This document shows positions 54,027 through 62,522 of a stretch of 64,000 bases of DNA, piece after piece; positions within the stretch are counted from its first letter, which is position 1; each line of letters starts with the position of its first letter. Made by a program: the position numbers and the translations under genes. Source of the DNA: Solibacillus sp. FSL R5-0449 (GTDB lineage: Bacteria > Bacillota > Bacilli > Bacillales_A > Planococcaceae). The stretch covers positions 968,001 to 1,032,000 of the forward strand of contig NZ_CP150239.1 of assembly GCF_037975215.1 (NCBI RefSeq). Direction: 5' to 3'. The notes beneath the pieces were generated by a model. That model was not told the origin of the DNA. It ran no database searches and saw only the letters and a list, made by a program, of their open reading frames with translations.

Positions 54027-54797
54027 TTGACAGAACAAAGGCATAGAGACGAACAATCATTATGGGTTCGTTGGACAAAGAACCGTGATCCCGAAGCTGG
54101 CGATTTATTAATAAAAAAGTTTAAACCACTCGTATCATATCATGTACAGCGTATTGCTGTAGGGCTTCCGAAGAATATTTCCAGAGACGACCTGATGAGT
54201 CTTGGGATGATGGGGCTGTTTGATGCGTTGAATAAATTTGATATAAACCGAGATTTGAAATTTGATACGTATGCCTCATTCCGTGTGCGCGGTGCTATTC
54301 TCGACGGTTTACGTAAAGAGGACTGGCTCCCAAGATCGGCGCGGGAAAAAGCAAAAAAGCTGGAATCGCAAATCGAATCACTAGAGCAGAAGCTGATGCG
54401 CCATGCGACACCGGAAGAAGTTGCAGCACATATGAATTTGCCGGTCGAAGAAGTGTACCAAACGTTCCAGGAGTATTTTTTCTCGAATGTGCTGTCCATC
54501 AATGAGCAGCTGGACCAGGAAGAATCGGAAGGCAAGTCCTTTGTTATCCGTGATGACAATACGAAAACACCTGAGCAGCAAACAGTTCATGTAGAGCTAT
54601 TGGGCGATTTGGCTGAAAATATTAAAAAGCTGAATGAAAAAGAACAGCTTGTTATCAGTCTGTTCTACTCGGAAGAATTAACATTAACCGAAATCGGTGA
54701 AATACTGGAACTGTCGACATCAAGAATTTCGCAAATCCACTCAAAAGCATTGTTTAAATTACGTAAATTATTGTCTTCGGAAATGATCAATACGTAA
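54027..54797 (+). CDS. sigD: RNA polymerase sigma factor SigD (sigma-28, FliA type)
   Basis: Directs late flagellar, chemotaxis and autolysin genes. The 256-residue product has region 2 (HVQRIAVGLPKNISRDDLMSLGMMGLFDALNKFD...FDTYASFRVRGAILDGLRKEDWLPRS), region 3 and region 4 (ELTLTEIGEILELSTSRISQIHSKALFKLRKLL). The start is TTG 54027, 5-6 bases after AAGGGGTGGG; a nearby ATG at 54023 is out of frame and stops after seven codons. The frame is open to 53955, but that would include the promoter. Length matches B. subtilis SigD (254). Confidence 0.96.
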   Translation: MTEQRHRDEQSLWVRWTKNRDPEAGDLLIKKFKPLVSYHVQRIAVGLPKNISRDDLMSLGMMGLFDALNKFDINRDLKFDTYASFRVRGAILDGLRKEDWLPRSAREKAKKLESQIESLEQKLMRHATPEEVAAHMNLPVEEVYQTFQEYFFSNVLSINEQLDQEESEGKSFVIRDDNTKTPEQQTVHVELLGDLAENIKKLNEKEQLVISLFYSEELTLTEIGEILELSTSRISQIHSKALFKLRKLLSSEMINT

Positions 54798-54809
54798 GGA
54801 GGCGGCGTT

Positions 54810-55121
54810 ATGAGCTTGAAAGGTCTGGAGTTGCAGATTGCGATTCCGAAAACATTTGAAGCAGGGAAAATGGCGGATCAGCGTCAACAAAACACGATCC
54901 TGCAGCAAATGCATGCAAACGAAGCACTGAACAGGGAATTGGAACGCAAACTATTATCCGTCAATGAAACAGAACATTTGAACACAGTCAATGATGACGA
55001 GCAGGAAACTGCTTCCCAAAGCGAGGAAGAGCAAATGCAGGACAACAAGAAAAATAAGGAACAGCTAGATCAGAAAGTGCAGCACCCGTTTAAAGGGAAT
55101 CTTTTTGATTATAGTGGCTAG
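54810..55121 (+). CDS. Small charged protein of unknown function between sigD and swrB
   Basis: I do not recognise a named family for this 103-residue protein. It begins MSLKGLELQIAIPKTFEAGK, continues as a Gln/Glu-rich helical region (about 22-85) and ends KVQHPFKGNLFDYSG. There is no membrane helix or cysteine. It has a strong AAGGAGGCGG ribosome-binding site, lies 12 bp after sigD and 11 bp before swrB, so it is in the same transcript. The short conserved-looking ends with a variable acidic middle resemble proteins found beside sigD or swrB in other spore-formers; function unknown. Confidence 0.8.
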   Translation: MSLKGLELQIAIPKTFEAGKMADQRQQNTILQQMHANEALNRELERKLLSVNETEHLNTVNDDEQETASQSEEEQMQDNKKNKEQLDQKVQHPFKGNLFDYSG

Positions 55122-55132
55122 GAGCAGTCAAC

Positions 55133-55684
55133 ATGATCGCAGTTATAATTACGTTGTTTCTTATCCAAATGATTACGATTTTTGCAATTGTTCTTTTATA
55201 TAGTAAACTTTCTAAATTTAAGAATTTGGAAAAGCGCCAAAATGAACTGATTAATGAAATGGACAATGCGATAAGTGTATATTTAATGGAAATGAAAGAA
55301 GAAAACGACCGGCTAATCAGCGAGTTGAAAAAAACGGATGTCCCTCAGAAAAAGGCAACATCCCGTAAAGAGGAGTCTTCACTCGCTTTAAAAGAGCAGC
55401 CGGTAAAAGAACAGGAAATAGAACCGCGCAAATTCGTTCCGGTCAAGCAAGCAGCTAGTGCCTATCAAAAACAGAAAACACAGCAGCATGTTGAGGAGAA
55501 AAACGATGAACCAACAGTAATAGCGGAACCGCTTTCTGAAGAAAATGATGTTCAAGAAGAGAAAATGACGTTCGAGCAGGAAGTCATCCATCATTACCGC
55601 AATGGAAAAACAATTGAAGAAATTGCAAAAATGATGGAACGCGGGAAAACAGAAATTGAACTCCTCGTAAAGTTTCATGCGTAA
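55133..55684 (+). CDS. swrB: Swarming motility protein SwrB (YlxL)
   Basis: In B. subtilis SwrB promotes maturation of the basal body and export gate and supports SigD activity. The 183-residue protein has one N-terminal membrane helix (about 2-23: AVIITLFLIQMITIFAIVLLY), a coiled coil (about 28-65), a variable charged middle and a conserved C-terminal helix-turn-helix-like tail (VIHHYRNGKTIEEIAKMMERGKTEIELLVKFHA). It is the last gene of the sigD unit; rpsB follows from its own promoter. Confidence 0.88.
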   Translation: MIAVIITLFLIQMITIFAIVLLYSKLSKFKNLEKRQNELINEMDNAISVYLMEMKEENDRLISELKKTDVPQKKATSRKEESSLALKEQPVKEQEIEPRKFVPVKQAASAYQKQKTQQHVEEKNDEPTVIAEPLSEENDVQEEKMTFEQEVIHHYRNGKTIEEIAKMMERGKTEIELLVKFHA

Positions 55685-55689
55685 AGTAG

Positions 55690-55718
55690 TTGCACTTGAA
55701 AGTCTATTATGATATATT
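55690..55718 (+). promoter_or_regulatory. Candidate promoter for rpsB
   Basis: TTGCAC (55690-55695) and TATATT (55713-55718) are spaced by 17 bp just after swrB. The resulting leader of about 115 bases carries two Shine-Dalgarno-like runs, CGGAGGAA (55807) and TAGGAGGAA (55830); only the second is correctly placed for rpsB. Confidence 0.5.
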
Positions 55719-55843
55719 TACAAATGGTGTTAACAATACACACGTATTTTGATGTAGTAAGTGGTGCTCGTAAGTCTATGGGTAGCTTGTTGCAGATGAA
55801 AAATACGGAGGAAAAAAACCAAACATATTAGGAGGAAACACTC

Positions 55844-56566
55844 ATGTCAGTAATTTCAATGAAACAATTACTAGAAGCTGGTGTACATTTCGGTCACCAA
55901 ACTCGCCGTTGGAACCCAAAAATGAAGAAATATATCTTCGTAGAGCGTAACGGTATTTACATTATCGATTTACAAAAAACGGTTAAAAAATTAGAAGAAG
56001 CATACGATTTCATGCGTCAAGTTGGTCAAGACGGTGGTAAAGTTTTATTCGTAGGTACGAAAAAACAAGCACAAGAAGCGATCAAAGAAGAAGCTGAACG
56101 TTCAGGTAACTACTACATCAACCAACGTTGGTTAGGTGGTACTTTAACTAACTTCGGTACTATTCAAAAACGTGTACAACGTATGAAAGATATCGAAAAA
56201 ATGGAAGAAGACGGCACTTTCGCTGTACTTCCTAAAAAAGAAGTAATCCAACTTAAAAAAGAGCACGAGCGCTTAGTCAAATTCTTAGGCGGTATCCGTG
56301 ATATGAAAGCTATTCCGGACGTAATGTTCGTTGTAGACCCTCGTAAAGAGCGTATCGCAGTTGCAGAAGCAATCAAATTAAACATCCCTCTAGTTGGTAT
56401 CGTAGACACTAACTGTGATCCAGATGAAATTGATTACGTAATCCCTGCAAACGACGATGCTATCCGCGCGGTTAAATTATTAACTGCTAAAATGGCTGAC
56501 GCTTTATTAGAAGCTAAACAAGGTGAAGAAGAAGCTCCTGCAGTAGAAGAAGCTACAGCTGAGTAA
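55844..56566 (+). CDS. rpsB: 30S ribosomal protein S2
   Basis: Small-subunit protein S2, 240 residues. It has the conserved [34 protein letters not shown] and [22 protein letters not shown] blocks, and an acidic C-tail ([14 protein letters not shown]). Codon bias is that of a highly expressed gene. TAGGAGGAA precedes the ATG. A terminator separates it from tsf. Confidence 0.98.
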   Translation: MSVISMKQLLEAGVHFGHQTRRWNPKMKKYIFVERNGIYIIDLQKTVKKLEEAYDFMRQVGQDGGKVLFVGTKKQAQEAIKEEAERSGNYYINQRWLGGTLTNFGTIQKRVQRMKDIEKMEEDGTFAVLPKKEVIQLKKEHERLVKFLGGIRDMKAIPDVMFVVDPRKERIAVAEAIKLNIPLVGIVDTNCDPDEIDYVIPANDDAIRAVKLLTAKMADALLEAKQGEEEAPAVEEATAE

Positions 56567-56579
56567 TTCACTGTTAGAA

Positions 56580-56618
56580 AAGGTGATAAGTGGATGAACC
56601 CCTTATCACCTTTTTTTG
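56580..56618 (+). terminator. Terminator or attenuator between rpsB and tsf
   Basis: AGGTGATAAG (56581-56590) pairs with CTTATCACCT (56602-56611), followed by TTTTTTG. Confidence 0.85.
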
Positions 56619-56646
56619 AGAAATGAATTTGAAGATGTATGAATCG

Positions 56647-56675
56647 TTGAAAAATAGCGGTTTATCGCTTAAAGT
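56647..56675 (+). promoter_or_regulatory. Candidate promoter for tsf
   Basis: TTGAAA (56647-56652) and TAAAGT (56670-56675) with a 17-bp spacer, downstream of the rpsB terminator. Confidence 0.35.
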
Positions 56676-56725
56676 ATGAAATAGTGTAAATAAATTTTTT
56701 CATTATATTTAGGAGGAAACTCAAT

Positions 56726-57610
56726 ATGGCAAACATTACTGCACAATTAGTAAAAGAATTACGCGAAAAAACAGGCGCAGGTATGATGGACTGTAAAAAA
56801 GCATTAGTATCAACAGAAGGTGACATCGACGCTGCAATCGATTTCCTACGTGAAAAAGGTTTAGCTGCTGCTGGCAAAAAAGCTGACCGTATCGCTGCTG
56901 AAGGTACAACTTACATTTTAGAAAACGGTAATGAAGCGATTCTTTTAGAAGTAAACGCTGAAACAGACTTCGTTGCGAAAAACGACAAGTTCCAAATTTT
57001 AGTTTCTTCTTTAGCAGAGCAATTATTAACTGCGAAACCAGAATCAGTAGAAGCTGCTTTAGAATTAGAAAAAGACGGCGTGAAAATCGCTGACCAAATT
57101 TCTACAGCTACTGCTACAATCGGTGAAAAAATCTCATTACGTCGTTTCGAAATCAAAACAAAAACTGATGCAGATGCATTCGGTTCTTACTTACACATGG
57201 GCGGACGTATTGGTGTATTAGTAGTTCTTGAAGGTTCTACTGACGCTGCTGCTGCAAAAGATATCGCTATGCATATCGCTGCAATCAACCCAACTTACAT
57301 TTCTCGTGACGAAGTTTCTGCTGACGAAGTAGAACGTGAGCGCAAAGTATTAACTGAGCAAGCGTTAAACGAAGGTAAACCAGAAAACATCGTAGCGAAA
57401 ATGGTAGAAGGCCGTCTTGGTAAATACTTCGAAGACGTATGTTTATTAGACCAAGCTTTCGTTAAAAACTCAGATCAAAAAGTACGCGACTTCGTAAACT
57501 CATTAAATGCTACTGTAACAAGCTTCACTCGTTATGCAGTTGGTGAAGGTATCGAAAAGCGTGAAGATAACTTCGCTGAAGAAGTAATGAGCCAAGTTAA
57601 AGGTAACTAA
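56726..57610 (+). CDS. tsf: Elongation factor Ts
   Basis: Guanine nucleotide exchange factor for EF-Tu, 294 residues. The N-terminal UBA-like domain reads [20 protein letters not shown]; the EF-Tu contact motif ETDFVAKND and the core [15 protein letters not shown] follow. TAGGAGGAAAC precedes the ATG, and codon use is strongly biased. Confidence 0.98.
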   Translation: MANITAQLVKELREKTGAGMMDCKKALVSTEGDIDAAIDFLREKGLAAAGKKADRIAAEGTTYILENGNEAILLEVNAETDFVAKNDKFQILVSSLAEQLLTAKPESVEAALELEKDGVKIADQISTATATIGEKISLRRFEIKTKTDADAFGSYLHMGGRIGVLVVLEGSTDAAAAKDIAMHIAAINPTYISRDEVSADEVERERKVLTEQALNEGKPENIVAKMVEGRLGKYFEDVCLLDQAFVKNSDQKVRDFVNSLNATVTSFTRYAVGEGIEKREDNFAEEVMSQVKGN

Positions 57611-57650
57611 TTAAATTACAACTTAAATTAACACTAATTTAAGCAAACAG

Positions 57651-57682
57651 TAGGGAGCACCATTTGCGTGTTCCCTATTTTT
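57651..57682 (+). terminator. Terminator after tsf
   Basis: TAGGGAGCAC (57651-57660) pairs with GTGTTCCCTA (57668-57677) over 10 bp with one G-U, followed by TTTTT. Confidence 0.85.
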
Positions 57683-57771
57683 AAAGAAATCTATTTTTGA
57701 ATGAAGTGAAGTACGATACATAAAAATTACGTCGTATTTCCTTTTAAATAAATGAGTAACGGAGGTCTACT

Positions 57772-58497
57772 ATGGGTGTGTCAGAGTACAAACGAGTAGT
57801 TATTAAACTTAGCGGGGAAGCATTAGCTGGAGAATTAGGCTTCGGTTTCTCACCGGATGTTATTAAATCGATCGCTGCAGAAATTAAAGAAGTTATCGAC
57901 TTAGGTGTAGAGGTCGCATTAGTTGTCGGCGGAGGCAACATTTGGCGCGGTAAAATCGGCGCTGAAATGGGTATGGAACGTGCCAATGCAGATTATATGG
58001 GGATGTTGGGAACAGTGATGAATGCACTTGCATTACAGGATTCATTGGAAAATCTGGGTGTTCCTACACGTGTTCAATCATCAATCGTTATGACACAAGT
58101 TGCAGAGCCATATATTCGACGTAAAGCAGTTCGCCATCTGGAAAAAGCGCGTGTTGTAATCTTTGCTGCGGGAACAGGTAACCCATACTTCTCGACAGAT
58201 ACTACAGCAGCTTTACGTGCCGCAGAAATTAATGCAGATGCAATTTTAATGGCGAAAAATAATGTGGATGGCGTTTATTCTGCAGATCCAAAATTAGATT
58301 CTGAAGCAGTTAAGTATGACACACTTACGTATTTAGACGTTATTCAGCAAGGTTTACAAGTAATGGATTCTACAGCTTCGACATTATGTATGGATAATGA
58401 TATCAAGCTGGTCGTTTTCAACTTATCAGAACCAGGTAATATTAAACGTGCCGCATTAGGCGAAAATATTGGAACAGTTGTTAGGAGAGATGCGTAA
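57772..58497 (+). CDS. pyrH: Uridylate kinase (UMP kinase)
   Basis: Phosphorylates UMP to UDP; an amino-acid-kinase-fold hexamer controlled by GTP and UTP. The 241-residue protein has [20 protein letters not shown] and [19 protein letters not shown], and the uridine-binding [22 protein letters not shown] precedes the ATG. It shares one base with frr (TAATG). Confidence 0.97.
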   Translation: MGVSEYKRVVIKLSGEALAGELGFGFSPDVIKSIAAEIKEVIDLGVEVALVVGGGNIWRGKIGAEMGMERANADYMGMLGTVMNALALQDSLENLGVPTRVQSSIVMTQVAEPYIRRKAVRHLEKARVVIFAAGTGNPYFSTDTTAALRAAEINADAILMAKNNVDGVYSADPKLDSEAVKYDTLTYLDVIQQGLQVMDSTASTLCMDNDIKLVVFNLSEPGNIKRAALGENIGTVVRRDA

Positions 58498-59054
58498 TGA
58501 CACAACAAGTATTAAATCAGGCAAAAGAAAAAATGACAAAATCAATTAATGCTTTCTCACGTGAATTAGCTTCAATTCGTGCAGGTGTAGCAAATGCTTC
58601 ACTATTGGATCGTATTATGGTGGACTACTATGGTTCTCCAACACCGATCAACCAAATGGCAGGTATTTCTGTACCGGAAGCACGCCTTTTAGTTATTCAG
58701 CCTTATGATAAATCAATCTTAGGTGAAATCGAAAAAGCGATTATGCGTTCAGATATCGGGATTACACCGACAAATGACGGTAATGTCATTCGTTTAGCTG
58801 TACCGGCATTAACTGAAGAGCGTCGTAAAGAATTAGTAAAACAGGTGAAAAAAGAAGCGGAAGACGCAAAAGTTGCTGTACGTAACGTGCGCCGTGATGC
58901 AAACGACGACCTGAAAAAATTAGAAAAGAACGGTGAAATCACAGAAGACGAATTACGCGGCTTCAACGATGACATCCAAAAACTAACAGACAACTCAATC
59001 GTTAAAATCGAAGAGTTAGTGAAAGAAAAAGAAAAAGAAATTTTAACAGTTTAA
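58497..59054 (+). CDS. frr: Ribosome recycling factor
   Basis: Splits post-termination ribosomes together with EF-G. The 185-residue protein is a three-helix bundle with the hinge-inserted domain: [35 protein letters not shown] and [36 protein letters not shown]. It is coupled to pyrH. Downstream lies a long gap with a dispersed repeat. Confidence 0.97.
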   Translation: MTQQVLNQAKEKMTKSINAFSRELASIRAGVANASLLDRIMVDYYGSPTPINQMAGISVPEARLLVIQPYDKSILGEIEKAIMRSDIGITPTNDGNVIRLAVPALTEERRKELVKQVKKEAEDAKVAVRNVRRDANDDLKKLEKNGEITEDELRGFNDDIQKLTDNSIVKIEELVKEKEKEILTV

Positions 59055-59076
59055 TTTTAGGGATATTTTATGAAAT

Positions 59077-59253
59077 GGGTCGATTGGAATGAAGGGGAGG
59101 CGAGTTGTTTATGCCTTCTCATTCATTAAGGTGTTGCTTCTGCGGTGGCCGCAATAAATTGCCGCCATCCTCGGCGCAAAGAATTAGAGACAAAAAAATT
59201 TGACTCTAATTCTTGCCCGCGGAAAGCGTCTGACCCGCAATGGATGTTAACCC
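59077..59253 (+). repeat. Dispersed palindromic intergenic repeat, divergent 177-bp copy
   Basis: Left end GGGTCGATTGGAATG (59077-59091) resembles GTTGATTGGAATGG of the long copy; the right end is CAATGGATGTTAACCC (to 59253). It shares GCCCGCGGAAAGCGTC exactly (59215-59230) with bases 10716-10731 but has a different middle, with arms AGAATTAGAG (59180-59189) and CTCTAATTCT (59204-59213). The rest of the 571-bp frr-uppS gap holds the hairpins listed below and AT-rich DNA. Confidence 0.65.
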
Positions 59254-59291
59254 GAATGTTAATAAGATAATTCTAGATTTAATAATTTTTC

Positions 59292-59326
59292 TTCGCGCTG
59301 GTGGATCACATTAGCGCGAAATCTTT
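59292..59326 (+). terminator. Hairpin after the frr-linked repeat
   Basis: TTCGCGCT (59292-59299) pairs perfectly with AGCGCGAA (59313-59320), followed by ATCTTTTTCT. Probably ends frr transcription. Confidence 0.6.
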
Positions 59327-59356
59327 TTCTGGCGATGTATGAACTTTACATGGATT

Positions 59357-59387
59357 AAAACGTCCTGCTAATGAGGACGTTTTTTTA
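59357..59387 (+). terminator. Second terminator upstream of uppS
   Basis: AAAACGTCCT (59357-59366) pairs with AGGACGTTTT (59374-59383), with the T run continuing to 59386. Confidence 0.85.
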
Positions 59388-59625
59388 CAATAATAGATAA
59401 ATCTTAAGTTTGTTAGGGAAGTATAGCTGTAGCAAAAAAGCGCATTAACCCATTTCCCCTAATTGAAAGTATAAATTGTAGAAAAAATACATATGAAAGT
59501 TAAAGGAAGAACAATTTATTCTTTAAGATACTAAAGAAGTTCATTATATAAAAAGGACAGGTAATCCCTTTTTTGATATGATAAAAAGGGAAACGGTCCG
59601 AACTGTGCAGTTGGGGGTATTAACT

Positions 59626-60420
59626 ATGTTTAAAAAACTTTTTGGGAAAAATACAAATAAAGAACAATCATTCAGTAGTGAAAATGTGGACTTAGTTAAG
59701 GGAGAGGATATCCCGACCCATATTGCAATTATTATGGACGGAAATGGACGTTGGGCAAAAAAACGTTCAATGCCTCGAGTTGCAGGGCATCATGAAGGAA
59801 TGAAAACAGTTCGAAAAATAACACGTTGCGCTTGTGATTTAGGAGTAGAAGTATTGACGCTCTATGCGTTTTCAACGGAAAACTGGAAGCGTCCTAAATC
59901 AGAAGTGGAATTTTTAATGCGTTTACCAGAGCAATTTTTAAATTCCTTTTTACCAGAGCTGATGGAGCGAAATATTAAAGTAGAAATGATCGGTGTGATG
60001 GATTCATTGCCGGAATATACCCAATCTGCTTTAAAAAAGGCTATGGAGGCGACTGCAGGGAATACAGGGTTAGTCTTAAACTTTGCGATGAATTACGGTG
60101 GGCGTGCTGAAATTGTAATGGCGATGCAAAAGCTTCTGAAAGAGGTAGAAGCAGGAAACCTTACAATTGACGAATTAAATGAACAACATATTTCCCAGTA
60201 TGTAATGACGGCTCATTTACCTGAACCCGATTTATTAATTCGCACGAGTGGTGAAGTGCGCATAAGTAACTTTATGCTATGGCAGCTTGCCTATACGGAA
60301 TTTTGGTTCACTGATACGCATTGGCCGGATTTTGACGAAGCTTGCTTAAAAGAGGCAATCTCTGTGTATCAAAACCGTAACCGCCGTTATGGGGGGCTGA
60401 AAGGAGAAGGAACAAATTGA
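59626..60420 (+). CDS. uppS: Undecaprenyl diphosphate synthase
   Basis: Makes the C55 lipid carrier for peptidoglycan and teichoic acids by cis-prenyl transfer. The 264-residue product starts at ATG 59626, after TTGGGGGTATT; the frame runs on to 59578 without a ribosome-binding site. Motifs: IAIIMDGNGRWAKKR (catalytic Asp), TLYAFSTENWKRP and DLLIRTSGEVRISNFMLWQLAYTEF. It overlaps cdsA by 4 bp. Confidence 0.96.
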   Translation: MFKKLFGKNTNKEQSFSSENVDLVKGEDIPTHIAIIMDGNGRWAKKRSMPRVAGHHEGMKTVRKITRCACDLGVEVLTLYAFSTENWKRPKSEVEFLMRLPEQFLNSFLPELMERNIKVEMIGVMDSLPEYTQSALKKAMEATAGNTGLVLNFAMNYGGRAEIVMAMQKLLKEVEAGNLTIDELNEQHISQYVMTAHLPEPDLLIRTSGEVRISNFMLWQLAYTEFWFTDTHWPDFDEACLKEAISVYQNRNRRYGGLKGEGTN

Positions 60421-61214
60421 AACAACGCATCATTACCGGAGTAATTGCTGCAGCCTTATTTATTCCATTCGTAATTTATGGAGGAACGCCATTTGCGATT
60501 TTAATGAGTATTATCGCAGCCATTGGTTTCTATGAATTGCTGAAAATGAAAGGAATTTCAATTGCATCTGTTCCAGGTATTATTGGTACACTTGCATTAT
60601 TCGTATTGGTTGTACCAAATGAATGGTCACTGAAAATCGTTGAATTTTTCCAATATGATTCATTATTAATGATCGTATATGGAATCGCGATATTACTGCT
60701 GATTTATATTGTACTTGTAAAAAATAAAATGACGTTTGATGAAATTGGTTTCATCGTGCTAGGGGCATTATATGTCGGCCTTGGTTTCCATTATTTTATC
60801 GAAACACGTTTTATCGGTTTGGAATATGTCGTGTTTGTGCTATTAGTCGTATGGACAACAGATTCCGGTGCCTATTTTGTTGGACGTAAATTAGGGAAAA
60901 ATAAATTATGGCCGGAAATTTCGCCGAAAAAAACAGTGGAAGGTTTTATTGGCGGGATTGTTATTGCAGTTATTTTCGCGATTGCGATGCAGCTTACGTA
61001 TCCTTTTGCATCAAGCTGGCTGCAATTAATCGTTGTAACAATTATTGCATCGATTATTGGTCAAATGGGCGATTTAGTCGAATCGGCTATTAAACGACAT
61101 TATGGTGTCAAAGATTCGGGTAATATTCTTCCAGGACACGGCGGTATTTTGGACCGCTTTGACAGTTTACTGTTTGTCGTACCATTACTGCATTTTTTGC
61201 ATTTCTTTTCCTAG
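60417..61214 (+). CDS. cdsA: Phosphatidate cytidylyltransferase
   Basis: Makes CDP-diacylglycerol for phospholipid synthesis. A 265-residue protein with about eight membrane helices and the C-terminal CDP-DAG synthase signature SAIKRHYGVKDSGNILPGHG followed by GILDRFDS. It starts with ATG inside the ATGA overlap with uppS. Confidence 0.96.
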   Translation: MKQRIITGVIAAALFIPFVIYGGTPFAILMSIIAAIGFYELLKMKGISIASVPGIIGTLALFVLVVPNEWSLKIVEFFQYDSLLMIVYGIAILLLIYIVLVKNKMTFDEIGFIVLGALYVGLGFHYFIETRFIGLEYVVFVLLVVWTTDSGAYFVGRKLGKNKLWPEISPKKTVEGFIGGIVIAVIFAIAMQLTYPFASSWLQLIVVTIIASIIGQMGDLVESAIKRHYGVKDSGNILPGHGGILDRFDSLLFVVPLLHFLHFFS

Positions 61215-61236
61215 GACATAGAAGGGACGTATCATT

Positions 61237-62382
61237 GTGAAAAAAATTAGTTTATTAGGTGCAACAGGTTCCATCGGATGGCAGACTTTTGATATTTTAC
61301 TTGCAAATCCGAACGAATTTAAGCTTGTTGCATTTTCAGCCGGACAAAATATTGAAAAGTCCCGCGAAATTATAGAAAAACTTCAACCAGAATTAGTTTC
61401 AATGCAAACGGAGGAAGCGGCAGGCATTTTACAAAAAGAGTTCCCGCATGTTTCCTTTACATATGGCGAAAAAGGATTGGTCGAAGTTGCGACACATCCG
61501 GATTCGACAGTGCTTATCAATGCAGTATTAGGCAGCGTTGGACTGGAATCGACACTCGCTGCAATCCGTATGGGGAAAACAATTGCCATTGCGAATAAAG
61601 AAACACTTGTAACAGCCGGCCATCTTGTCATGGCGGAAGCAAAAAAATATAATGCCCCGATCTTACCGGTAGACAGTGAGCATTCCGCTATTTTCCAATC
61701 GATGAACGGCGAAAATAAAAAACGTATCGAGCGTATTATTTTAACGGCATCGGGTGGTTCATTCCGTGATAAAACAAGGGATGAGCTGGTAGGAGTAACC
61801 GTTAAAGATGCACTGAATCATCCGAACTGGTCAATGGGAGCGAAAATTACAATTGATTCAGCAACAATGATGAATAAAGGACTTGAAGTAATTGAGGCAC
61901 ATGTACTGTTTGATATGCCTTATGACAATATCGATGTATTGCTGCACCGTGAAAGCATTATTCACTCGATGGTGGAATATGAGGATACAAGTGTCATCGC
62001 ACAGCTAGGAACACCGGATATGCGTGTACCGATCCAATATGCGCTTAGCTACCCGGACCGTTTACCGCTTTCAAACGGCCAACGTTTAAATTTGGCCCAA
62101 ATTGGACAGCTTCATTTTAAGGAAGTGGATTTTGACCGTTTCCGCGCATTAAAACTTGCATATGATGCAGGGCGAATGGGCGGTACAATTTTAACGGCAA
62201 TGAACGCGGCGAATGAGGCAGCTGTTGCATTGTTTTTACAGGAAAAAATTACTTTTTTACAAATTGAAGAATGTATTGAGCGTATTATGAATAGTCATAA
62301 CAATATCGCTTTGCCAGATTTAGCAACTATTTTACATGTAGACAGTGAAACGAGAAAAACAGTCGCAAGCATGGTAAAATAG
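61237..62382 (+). CDS. dxr: 1-deoxy-D-xylulose 5-phosphate reductoisomerase
   Basis: Second step of the MEP isoprenoid pathway, supplying precursors for UppS. The 381-residue protein starts at GTG 61237 with AGAAGGGAC upstream. It has the NADPH fold ([17 protein letters not shown]), [11 protein letters not shown], the active-site loop [21 protein letters not shown] and [24 protein letters not shown]. The 140-bp gap to rasP shows no gene. Confidence 0.97.
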   Translation: MKKISLLGATGSIGWQTFDILLANPNEFKLVAFSAGQNIEKSREIIEKLQPELVSMQTEEAAGILQKEFPHVSFTYGEKGLVEVATHPDSTVLINAVLGSVGLESTLAAIRMGKTIAIANKETLVTAGHLVMAEAKKYNAPILPVDSEHSAIFQSMNGENKKRIERIILTASGGSFRDKTRDELVGVTVKDALNHPNWSMGAKITIDSATMMNKGLEVIEAHVLFDMPYDNIDVLLHRESIIHSMVEYEDTSVIAQLGTPDMRVPIQYALSYPDRLPLSNGQRLNLAQIGQLHFKEVDFDRFRALKLAYDAGRMGGTILTAMNAANEAAVALFLQEKITFLQIEECIERIMNSHNNIALPDLATILHVDSETRKTVASMVK

Positions 62383-62522
62383 TAAAGTATGAAAAACGGA
62401 CGTGAAAAACGAAAAGGTGGACATCCCCTCTTTGTACAAGCGGTGCCTTTTTCAAGAGCTTGATTGCTAGAAAAGATTGAGCGAAATAATACTCGGCTCA
62501 GTTCCAATGAAGGTGGGAGATT

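Noticed and set aside
54023-54046. ATG four bases before the sigD TTG
   Set aside because: Out of frame and stops after seven codons; the TTG at 54027 gives the conserved SigD length.
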